In this document: positions 51,820 to 61,737 of the stretch, one piece after another
How positions within the stretch are numbered: position 1 is the first letter of the stretch
Layout of the letters: the number at the start of each line of letters is the position of its first letter
Assembly: GCA_023079485.1 (NCBI GenBank)
Contig: CM041084.1
Location: forward strand, 101,784,467 to 101,848,466
Length of the DNA stretch: 64,000 nt
DNA from: Archilochus colubris
Taxonomy: Eukaryota; Chordata; Aves; Apodiformes; Trochilidae
Direction: 5' to 3'
Program-made: the position numbers and the translations under genes
Notes under the pieces: generated by a model
What the model saw: only the letters and a program-made list of their open reading frames with translations
Told to the model about the DNA's origin: nothing
The model's database searches: none

Positions 51820-51825
51820 GGCAGG
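51820..51825. repeat. Right target-site duplication of the fold-back element
   Basis: GGCAGG directly after the right arm, identical to 51613-51618. The following 'cag' makes the local sequence slightly repetitive, which weakens the statistics a little. Confidence 0.75.
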
Positions 51826-52945
51826 CAGTACAGCAGGAGATGCTTGGTCATCTCAAAGGATTCAAACTGTAGGGCCAAAGAAAGCAAATTAGCACCTGGC
51901 CACATCTGAGATTGGTGGCTCTTTGTGCATAAGGCAAACCTTGAGGGCTGATTGAAGGAAACCTGAGGAATAATCAATCTGTGGGGTCCTTGGCTTTCTC
52001 ATCTTCCCAAGAAGTGTGCTTGGGAGGCCAGTGCTTTCTGGAAAAAAAAAAAAAAAAAAAAAAAAAAGGGGGAGAATGTGGAGGATGAATAATACCCTCT
52101 GTGCCTTTTGCTCTTATTCTCTGATCTCTGATGCCACCATTTCCTATGCTGTGAATCTTGGGAAGATCCTATCTCTGGATGGTGCCCCTGGTGCCTTGTG
52201 CCACTAGATAGTAGGTTCAAAAATAACAGATTCTTTCATCTATAAGAAAATGTTCTTTCCACAGTCAGGAAATAGGTGGGATTTGCCTATCTTTAACAAA
52301 ACATCTGGGGGGGTGTACAAATTTTGTATTCCAATCCTTGGAAGTTTAAATTTGAAGTAGGGAAGCAAGGCAGGAGGCAGGATGGTGGGAGAGAGAATGA
52401 ACATAGATAGGATGATTCTATAAACCTTATTACTGCAGGAAACCTGGCAAGTAGTGTTTAACAAATATTATTTTTATTTCTGTCCATCAGCTCTCCCGTA
52501 GACTTCAAAGATGCACTATAATTGCCTGAGATCACAGTCTTTGTTGATCACAGCTGTATTTAGACCATAAAAACTTCCCTTTAAAATCACAGTCTTCCGG
52601 AACAAAACCAATGTTAAGAGCCCTAGCAGGTCTGACTTTTTTTCTGTTCACTTAACGTAGGAGAATTCACAGACCTTTTCATGGTATTTCCAAGGTTTTA
52701 TTCTGAACTTTATGTGTGTCCTTTACCTGCCAGTTTCTTTCTATTTGGAAAAGAGAGGAATGTCTTTTTTAAAAGTGTCCAGGCCTCTTCAAAACTCATG
52801 TTTATACTCAGCCAATAAAGTACCTATCCTTAAAAATAAACATAAAAAATAAATTTAAAAAAAGAAATCACCACTGTTTAACATTCTACATATACCTCCA
52901 TGTAGGGAGGGGTTACAGATCTACTTGCATGTCTTATTTTGTGTG
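51826..52945. other. Unique sequence with an internal A26 run
   Basis: No gene recognised. The 216 bp before the A26 run at 52042 could be a short retrocopy ending in poly(A), but no parent gene or AATAAA signal is evident. The frames flanking the homopolymer are artefacts. Confidence 0.45.
52042..52067. repeat. Poly(A) run (A26)
   Basis: Uninterrupted 26 A, followed by GGGGG. It is either a homopolymer or the tail of an unrecognised plus-strand retrocopy. Confidence 0.9.
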
Positions 52946-53013
52946 TTTTCCCTTTAAGATCCTAATTTGGACTGTAAACACAATACAGCAAATTAGGATC
53001 TTAAAGGGGAAAA
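52946..53013. repeat. 68-nt near-perfect hairpin
   Basis: The left arm 52946-52968 and right arm 52990-53013 are reverse complements over 23 paired positions with a single-base bulge (an extra G in the right arm). The 21-nt spacer contains a further ctgta/tacag pairing (52972-52976, 52984-52988). Either strand could fold into a stem with a loop of about 7 nt. The geometry resembles a pre-miRNA or a tiny palindromic MITE. No target-site duplication is evident and the flanks are unremarkable. Confidence 0.8.
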
Positions 53014-53690
53014 GCAAGGAAAGAACCAAGTTCACTGGACATTTTCAGTCACGTTCTTTGTAGACAGAGGACTCTGTACAGAACAAATCTGTATTTCCTG
53101 ATACAGTGCAAAACATTGCATTTCAGATAAGAATTTTATTTTCTAAATTAGCAGAGGCTGGATGGGAGGCAGCTTCAGGAGCTACTGGAAGCCTGAAAAT
53201 TGACCTTCAAATGATATTGAAAGAACCCAGTCAATTTAATTTATGACAGAGATGAACATGAAATAATTCTGTATTGTAACATCATGAGGGAACCTGACTC
53301 ATTATTAGGTCTTCTGAGAAGGTCTATTCAAAGAACTGCAGAACTGTTAGAGGGAAAATGATACCAAATACGTTTAGCTTCAGATATGTATCAGTGGTTG
53401 ATCATCAAAAAATATTTGCTTGGAAAAGTGGTAGATAGTGTTACATCGTATCTTTAAAATCCAAATTAGTGTCTTTCTACAAGATGGACTCTAACAAAAA
53501 ATTGCACCTCCACAGTAGCAGTTATGGATGGGTTTTCTAACTCATAACATGTATGAGGACAAACAGTGAAGCCACTGTGTCTTCTCTTGGGCTTACACAG
53601 TAATGTTGACCTTTAACAAATGATGAACCTCATATTTTGAAAGGAAATATGAGATTTCTGTTGAAGAGCTAGGTTGTAATAAAGAAAAAT
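53014..53690. other. Unique AT-rich sequence, no gene seen
   Basis: Nothing recognised between the hairpin and the microsatellite. Confidence 0.55.
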
Positions 53691-53785
53691 AATATAATAT
53701 AATATAATATAATATAATATAATATAATATAATATAATATAATATAATATAATATAATATAATATAATATAATATAATATAATAT
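53691..53785. repeat. (AATAT)19 microsatellite
   Basis: Nineteen uninterrupted 5-bp units, ending in a TATA variant. The minus-strand Ile/Tyr/Leu repeat frame across it is an artefact. Its length and purity suggest high length polymorphism. Confidence 0.97.
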
Positions 53786-55192
53786 ATAATTTTTGTCCAG
53801 GTTTACAGTAGTATGGCTTTTAAGTACAGAAATTAGAGTAGTTCGTACAAATCCACTCACCCTTCACCCTGAAGTGAAATTGAATTAGGAGGAAGAAGTA
53901 ACAAAGAATTATCAGGATGTTCTGCATTTATCACCAGTTTGGTATGAATAGAGTAGGTTGTTTATGGTGTTTCTCTTTTAAAGAATCCTTTCCTGTAGTA
54001 TTTTCAATGTATGGAAATATTTAATGCACACTTATGTGTTACTCTGTAGACAGATTTTACAGAATATTAGGACTTAATTTAATTTAAAACACATTTTAAG
54101 TGATTTTTTAAAATTACTTACAAGATACTTTGCAGTAGAACCTAGAAATAAAGTTCTTTACCTTAAAGTGTACATTATTCCAGTATATGTGTGATTTATT
54201 ATTTGTAAAATATATTTCAGGAGCTCTTTGAAGAGTATTTAATTTATGGAAACTTTGTGTGATGAAATAATGAGTTACTAATACCATTCTCTTCTAAAGT
54301 GTATTATTAATGGTTTTGAAATTGTATCTACTAAATATTATGGAAAATACTTATTCTTTATTATTACTTTAAACTAGAACGTATTAAAAGCAGAGATTAA
54401 GTTCATTTCATTCACTTCATACTGGTCTCACTTGGGAGTAATTCCACTAAGATCTATGAAGCTATATCAATTAGGGCATTGCTAGAAATAGCAACACACA
54501 AAAATAGAATTAAGCTCATACTTGCTTCTCCCTTCTTTTCATTTAGGAGTTTCCACTCTTTCCCTCCATCACTTTGATTTTCCTGTTTCCTGCTCCTTAG
54601 TACAGCAAAGTTCAAGTGAAATTGAAACATTTTTGACTGAATTTTACTTGATTTTTACTTCCTGACTCTACATAAAAGAAAAGTTTAAATGTCAGCAATG
54701 TGTTACATTCTGTCAAGGCTAGTATAAGACAGTCTGGTGCTTTAGTGTTCCCTCTGAGCCCCGAAAACAAAATGCAGTGTATGAATCCCTAATGTGCTTA
54801 TGAAGCCAGGCATCCTTCAACATTTACTGTTTTGCATATCTCAGCACAGTGATTTGTGATGACCTTCTGTACAGGGTGTGTGCAGTGAAGAACAAATCAA
54901 CTTCACAACTGAGTTTCTTATAAACATGCATGTGAAGTACATGCACTAGCAGTGTAGGTGGCACCTAACATGAGACTACCACCACACTCTTCCTCCCAGT
55001 ATCAAAGCCTTGAATGAATCCTGTGTAACCTCACCAGATTGATAAAAGTTTAGTCATGAACTGTGGAAGTAAATATCAATCAGTCAGTCAAGTATAAAGT
55101 AGAGTCAAACTCCATGACATGCATATGACTATGCAATTTGAGCTATCAGCATGTTTATTCATTTTTTCTTTTCGGCTATCCAATATCAAACA
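53786..55192. other. Unique AT-rich sequence, no gene seen
   Basis: Very AT-rich, with no gene or element recognised. Confidence 0.6.
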
Positions 55193-55935
55193 ATCACAGA
55201 ATCACAGAATGTTAGGGACTGGAAGATCATCCAGTCCAAACCTCCTCCTAGGACAGGTTCACTTAGAGCAGGTTGCACAGGATGGTGTCCAGGTGGGTTT
55301 TGAAAGTCTCCAGAGACATGGACTCCACCACTCCTCTGGGCAGCCTGTTCCTGCTCTGCCATCCTCAAAGTTCCTCTTCATGTTTAGATGGAACCTTCAG
55401 TGTTCAAGTTTGTGCCCTTTACCTCTTGTTTTGTCACTGGGCACAAACAAAAAAAGACTAACCCCATCCTTCTGACACCCTCCCTTTTGGTTTTTATAAA
55501 TATTGGTATCTTCCCTATTTCTTCCCTTTTCCATACTAAAGAGACTTAAGGCCCTCAGCCTTTCCTCATAAGAGAGATGTCCCACACCCCCAGGTTTAGG
55601 AAGGGCAGGTCCTGTCTGACCAACTTGATGAATATATTGAGCACAACTGTACCAAGTACTGACCTCTGGAGAACATCACTTGTCAGAGGCCCCCAGCTAG
55701 ACTCTGTGCCACTAATCACAATGTTCTGAGCATTATCATTGAGACACCCCACTGTCCATTCATCTAACCCATGCTTAAGCTTGCCTATGAGGATGCTGTG
55801 GGAGATGGTGTCAAAAGCCTTACTGAAGTCAAAGTAGACAACACCCACTGCCCTCCCCTCATCTATCCATCCATCCATCCAACCATCAGTCATGCCATTG
55901 TAGAAGGCTATCAGGAGACTCAGACATGAATAATT
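55193..55935 (-). mobile_element. CR1 LINE with internal deletion, minus strand
   Basis: The 3' end lies at 55193 ('atcacagaatcacagaatg', reverse octamers). The 3' UTR follows: 'gatcatccagtccaaacctc', 'gggcagcctgttcctgctct', 'ggccctcagcctttcctcat', to about 55600. Sequence then passes directly into reverse-transcriptase coding sequence (55627-55893), so the intervening C-terminal ORF2 part is missing. It is 5'-truncated near 55935. A short (ATCC)n expansion sits at 55864-55884. Confidence 0.92.
55627..55893 (-). pseudogene. CR1 ORF2 reverse-transcriptase relic
   Basis: An open frame of 112 codons, of which about 77 (residues 13-89) match a CR1/jockey-type reverse transcriptase. RT motif A is clear at residues 20-28 (YFDFSKAFD; Asp22 corresponds to the first catalytic Asp). 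It is followed by 'GLDEWTV' and 'VISGTESSW'. The motif B region at residues 75-81 is damaged (LQRSVLG, where the family normally has PQGSVLG). The catalytic YADD motif C and the rest of ORF2 are absent, because the frame runs on into 3' UTR-derived sequence. The N-terminal WMDGW segment is encoded by the ATCC microsatellite. It is a non-functional fragment. Confidence 0.9.
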
Positions 55936-57866
55936 TCATCAATGACACAAGTAATTTCATCAGTAATTTTTTCAGTAATTTTTGCCTCTTCCTTTTTTAA
56001 AAGCTATTCTAAAATCCATTTCTGAAAATTTTAATGTGTGTTATTGTTCTGAAAAAAAATCATTTGTATGAATAGTTTTAACATGCTTGAAGAGGTTCAT
56101 TAAGTGTGTTCTATATTCAGTAATTAAGCTTTTTTTGGTTCTACCTGCATATTAGTAAAATTATTTTCTGATTCTTAAGAGAATGAGCATAATACTACAG
56201 CTTCCTGTCATATGCCATTTGTCTGAATACCCCAACATACCAGAGTACAGTTCAGATTAAACCTTGCAAAATACTTTTTAATCTTTGAATTTACTTGTCT
56301 CTATGTTTGTGCAAACCTTTAAAAGTATTTTTGTGAAAAATGCAAGGGGGCTCTAGGGGGAGGAAGCATGAGAACATTGGAAACAAATTACATGTGTTGA
56401 AATAACAGCAGAAAAATCAGATATTTATTTTTATGTGTGTGAGTTTTCAGACAGAATCATATCCATATAAAATCACAGTTACTCTTATGGTTATTTTGTA
56501 AAAGGTTTTAAATTATATCTGTTGTAAATGTATAGATTAAATGTAACTGAAGGTTCTGTGGTTCAAGTGGAACTGAGTGAAGCCTCAAAGCTGAAGTTGG
56601 GATGTTGTGTCCTCTTCTCAAGGAGAGCACAGCCTCCTGTAGGGAAAGCAGGTATTACCCTGTGCCATGCTTGGGGTGGGTATTTTGGCCACAGGCTTTC
56701 TCTTTTGCACTTACTTGTGCTGTCATGTTGTACTCTATGAGGTACCTGATAAACTTCAGTAGCTTTTTGAAAGTATATGCTACTAACACAGGTTTGGTTA
56801 AGGGTTTTGAGGGTTTGGTTCCATTTTAGTTGTTGTTCTTTTTCTTTAAAATAAGAAATCCTTAAACTCAGGAAGTTCAATATAACAGACCTGTTTTAGG
56901 GACCAGTCAAAATAGTCCTGTTATTCTCTGCTTTTAAGCAGATGTTTCACATTCAGTCCCAGACCAAGCTTACATTTGCTGGTTTTATTTTTAAATTGAG
57001 GTGGAACAAGTTAAAATTAGATCATGTTTTTCTCTAAGCAGGACTGTTTTCTTCCAACCCAATGAACTTTCCACCTTGCTGGCTGAGCTCTTTTATCTCA
57101 TGCATTCAGAGAGGGCTTTTGTTTCTCCTGTATAGTTTATTGGCCTTGGATTTGAGCAGAACTTGCCACAGTTTGTCTTGTGTCTTTTCCTGCTTCCTCA
57201 ATGGAGAAACCAAGCTTGAGCACACAGGGCCTAAAACATATCCATGATGGAGCAAGTTGATCACAGTGGTTGATACAGTCAACATTTTTTGATCCAGTCA
57301 AAGCTCTATAATACCAATATGGCTATGAAGTTGATTTCCCAGGATATTTTTACTGGTAGTCAGAGTATCAGATATTTTCACTGTGGCTTTGCAGGCTTTT
57401 TTCTTTCAGGTGGGCTAGTGGGAGAAGCACATGGGCTACCCAGCTATGAGGATCAATAGGCCCTGTAATGTAACTGTCAAAACTCACATCTTCACAACTC
57501 TTAACCTTGGTCTTCCCAGAGCTCCTGTAAGGTTTCCATAAAATTTCTCCATTTAGACACCTGCAAATTTCTTTCTCCATCTGAATTAGTTTCTGGGGCT
57601 GACAAGAGATTTTCATGGGGGACACCATTCAAACAGAGCTACCAATTGAAAGCCAAGATGAGAGACCATCTGCAAGCATAGAGAATCTGATGCTTTATAT
57701 GTTTTTGTAGCATTCCCTTTTGCTTAAAGGATCACAGTGTACTTGGAAGAACATTCTTCAAGGAAATTTATTTCTGCTAAATGAGGTCAAGGTCTGTGAG
57801 TAAGTCTGAAGCTTTAGAAAGAGGCTCATAAAACTATGTTTCATTAAATTAAAATGAGTTGGGTGA
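55936..57866. other. Unique AT-rich sequence with one dispersed repeat copy
   Basis: No gene recognised. It holds the first copy of the 51/55-nt dispersed repeat (57122-57172). Opposing frames near 56528-56880 are chance. Confidence 0.5.
57122..57172 (+). repeat. Dispersed 51-nt repeat, copy A
   Basis: Shares 'attggccttgg.tttgagc' and 'ttgccacagt' with 59888-59942 in the same orientation, about 2.8 kb away. Copy B has an extra ATTC. Similarity stops sharply on both sides. The origin is unknown. Confidence 0.7.
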
Positions 57867-57902
57867 TTTCTTTTTTTTTCTTTTTTTCTTTTTTTTTTTT
57901 TT
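57867..57902. repeat. Poly(T) with C interruptions
   Basis: T runs of 9, 7 and 14 separated by C. On the minus strand this is an A-rich tail lying about 45 nt beyond the 3' side of the CR1 body at 57948. Confidence 0.9.
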
Positions 57903-57947
57903 GTGGATAAATAAATATTTAACATCATGTTTAGCTTAATTTCTAAG

Positions 57948-58352
57948 TGCCAGTGTCTCACCACCCTCACAGAAAACACTTTCTTCCTATTATCTAACCT
58001 AAATCTACCCTCATACAGTACAAAGCCATTTCCTTTTCTCCTATCTTTAAAAAAAAGTCCCTCCCCATCTCTCCTGTATCCTCCTTCAGGTACTGTAAGG
58101 CCACTATAAGGTATCCTCAGAGCCTTCTGTTCTTCAGGCTGAACAACCACCACTGTCTCATCCTGTCTACAGGAGAGGTGCTCCCATTCTTTGATCATCT
58201 TTGCCATGTCCTTACTGTTTTAGTGGCTCCAGGACTGAACACAGTGCTCCAGATGGGGTTTCACAAGAGCAGAGTAGAGGTGGGGAATCATCTCCCTTGA
58301 CCTGCTACTCACCCTTCTTTTGATGCAGCCCAGGATACAGTCAGATTTCTGC
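57948..58352 (-). mobile_element. CR1 LINE body lacking its octamer 3' end, minus strand
   Basis: Starts inside the CR1 3' UTR at 'gccagtgtctcaccaccctc', which matches the copy at 46.8 kb (about 46951). It continues collinearly through 'ctgaacaacca', 'gtgctccagatggggtttca' and 'gatgcagccca' to 58352. The terminal 170 nt or so and the octamers are missing; instead about 45 nt of unrelated sequence and a poly(T) lie there. The minus frame of 149 aa covering it is not a protein gene. Confidence 0.9.
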
Positions 58353-61300
58353 ACTTCAAGCAAACATTACCATGTCTAATGTAACATCTTATCTTCTATA
58401 TGCTTCAGTGCTGCCTATATTGCTTACCAAATGACTCTGTTTAATGTATTATCTTACCTGCATGTTATACAGACATAATCTTCTATCATTTTCTTTCTGG
58501 GAGGAGTAAATGTTGATTGGCAATTCTGAATTTGCAGTGGCATCCACTACAGGCTTTCCAACCAACGTGCTGTATATTGTCAAGTCAGAGAGATTCCATG
58601 TCCTACACCACAGAAAAGACACAAGCAGTCACATTACACATTATATTATTATTCATAGGAGCAGATCAGAGAGGGATTTTAAAGTTGACTGTTAATTGTG
58701 TGTGCAAATGAGGAGAGTAGAATAGCAGATGGTCACAATTTAGTACTTCTACTTGTAGAATAAATTGTAGATTTTTGTAATACTTGTAGCTTTTTGCATG
58801 AAATCCTTCCTACTGCCAGCTTCACTCCTAACAGGACTGAAAAAATCAGACTCTGTGTGTCTAAAGTTTGCTGACATATTACTGCTAGAATTCTTGACAA
58901 CCTTGTAATGTATTTAGATATGATTCAGAGATTAATTATGTATTAGGCTCCTATAGTGACTACAGTTCTGGTGACACTCCTAGTGAAGAATCAACTTGCT
59001 ATTAGCAACAGACATGAAGAAATCTGAAACACAGTCACTCACCAAATGCCCATGTATGAAAGCAGTCATAAAATGTAAAAGTGAAACTTGTCAACACAAA
59101 TATACACAAACTAAAGTTTGTAAAATGAAGACAGAAAAAAAGTAAAAAAAAGTCCATTTTTATTACAATGCTAGTGGGATGCTTCTGCTGTTGTTTAGTT
59201 GTATGTGTACCATTCATAAGGGATTCCTCACAGATAAGCTAGAATTTAAGTACATTTTTCCCCAGTTACTCCCACCTATTGATCTGCCCATGAACTTGGA
59301 ATGAGCTTATGTTACTGGCCAAACCATTTTTCTTCATGGGTCCCAGTCTACTATTCAGGATTAAATTATATTATATGTGTTGCTTGTCTGGTGGGATTGC
59401 TGCCATGGAAGCAGAAGCCAGACATTCTCCTGAGTATTCTGCCCAAGGCACAGTATCTTTCATATTACTTGTCAGAACAGATTAGAAAGATAATTTGAGT
59501 CCTCATTTTCTTCTGAACACCTTTAATAAAATATGTGGACGGATGCATTTTAAAATATGTGTCCTTTTATTGATGTCTGTATTTTTCTTAATGTGATGTA
59601 AAATAACAGAAAGGACACACAGGAAGGATGCAAAATGCCAAGACCTTTGGGATAGAGCAATGTGCTGCATGAGGAGCACGAGGAGCATGGTTCTGAGTGT
59701 AAATGTATCTTCCACATGTTTGTAAAAGTCTCAGAACCAGGGAAAGACATTTCCCTGGGAACATCCCATAGCATGTTAGGAAATAAATAAGCAAATGCTG
59801 AGAAACTTTGGTGTTCAACATGAAAATGAGAACCTCTCTTTGTTTGCCACAGAGCATAATACAGGAACACTACTACAAATTGTCTGTTTTCTCCCATGTA
59901 GTTCATTGGCCTTGGGTTTGAGCAGAACATTCTTGCCACAGTAGTTTGAAGTAGTTAAAGCCATCAATACATCTCCTTTGTGAGAAGTCCCTCCCCAGCT
60001 TTTTTCTGTAGGTCCCATTCAGCATGTTTGTTTCTCATATATATTTCACTTGTATGTTTATATAGTCAAGCTACCCATCTTGATATAGACATTACTGCCA
60101 TTCTGTCAGTTATCCGAGCACTTACTGCCCTTAAACTTTACATTATGCATTATATTGATCCTATGGCAGTTTGCCTTGCTCTGAATCTTGACCTGATACA
60201 ACATAATCAGATTATTGAAAGAAGATAAATGTTGACTCTTCATACTGATCCTACAAAATGCATTTCAATTATGAAGTTTTGTAAACCTTTAATGGATGTA
60301 AATCATTTTTTCTGATATTAATAATTCTGAGTTATTAATTATCATTTTTGTATTACCTACTACTTTCTCCTATATTATCTACTTACTCTCTATATACCTA
60401 TGTATGCATTATTGTGAAAGTATTTGCTACCTGATTGTTTTTCACAACTTACTGTAAAAATGTAAGAAACTTAATTCTGGGGTCTTCATGAGATTGGCAA
60501 AGCAGTAGAGCTTTTATAAGAAGTTTCCACGTATATATAAGGGAGAGAACATGTTTCTTGAAGATGTGTCTTATGACTAAATTTGGAACACACAAGTAGG
60601 CAATAGAGTTAAATCAAATCTGTAAAGTGTAGATAATTAATGTATTCAGGTTTGGGGTTTTTTCATGTGTTTTCACTTCAATTACGTGAGAATTAATTAT
60701 GCCACTAAGTTATTCCAACAAGTCATTGTGCATTAGGGACACCATGTTAGCCACAAAGATGAATATATTCATATCCTTCTTACCTAGGGCAATCTTGATA
60801 AAACAAAAGCAAATGTAACATGAAAGTTGGAAGTAATAAGTATTCTTCAGCCTTAAAATGCTGTATCTATTTAACATCTCATCTAGTCCTATACCATCAG
60901 ATTGTTTTGGTCTGCTGTCCATAGAATTGCTATTTCAATTGTTTATTAATACACAGTATGTTCATCAGTTCTCTTGCCTTATTTCATGAGTAATTAAATG
61001 TTCCTAGTTTAGCAAAAAATAGCAATACAATAAAAATCTTAATTGTCTTTCAGCTATTTATGGCAGGATCAGATAGCCCTGTTTCCAACTGTTAATTGCA
61101 CTAAACATTGATTGATAGGTTCAGCCAACACCATTACAGAAAATGATACATGTGCTTTAAAAAATACTGATAGAATCAGAGGATGTAGCATTGGTTTGTT
61201 TGTGGGGTTTTTTTCTAGACAAATATTAACATATTAAAGCAGGATTGAGGTGTGAGAGTGATTTGGGAATTGTGTTGAGGACTCTGTTGTGCGTTTTGTG

Positions 61301-61507
61301 CATGAGTGTGGGTGTATCCATGCAGAAGAATTGTCCACTAAATATTTAGGAAAAAAACACCACTCCTTTCTTGAGTACAGAGCATTTTATATGTATTCTT
61401 TCCTTCCTGGAAGGTTTATTATGATACTTTCTTGGTTTTTTTGTTAATTCATTACACTTGCAATACTGTAGCAACAGTAAAGTAGCTAAGGTAAAATGAA
61501 GTTATAT
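58353..61507. other. Unique AT-rich sequence with one dispersed repeat copy
   Basis: No exon or element recognised besides copy B of the dispersed repeat. The overlapping minus frames at 59503-60018 reflect low stop density, with no domain visible. Confidence 0.5.
59888..59942 (+). repeat. Dispersed 55-nt repeat, copy B
   Basis: Aligns with 57122-57172 with a 4-nt insertion (ATTC) and a few substitutions. No transposon hallmark is visible. Confidence 0.7.
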
Positions 61508-61737
61508 TCTTAGGTTGGATATTAGAAATTATTTCTTTACAGAGAGGGTGATCAAACACTGGAATGGGCTGCCAGGGAAGTAGTGGATTCTCCATCCCTG
61601 GAGATATTTAAAAAGAGACTGGATGTGGCACTCAGTGCCATGGTCTGGTAACCGCAGCAGTAGTGGATCAAGGGTTGGACTTGATGATCTCAGAGGTCCC
61701 TTCCAACCCAGACAATTCTATGATCCTGTGATTCTAG
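61508..61737 (+). mobile_element. CR1 LINE 3' fragment, plus strand
   Basis: Begins 'taggttggatattagaaatt', then 'ggaatgggctgccagggaag', 'ccatccctggagatatttaa', 'ggttggacttgatgatctca' and 'ggtcccttccaaccc'. It ends with octamers (attctatg, atcctgtg, attcta). It is a 5'-truncated insertion of about 230 bp. Confidence 0.92.

Noticed and set aside
57758..58207. 149-aa minus-strand frame
   Set aside because: It covers the CR1 body and the adjacent poly(T); it is a transposon UTR-derived frame, not a protein gene.
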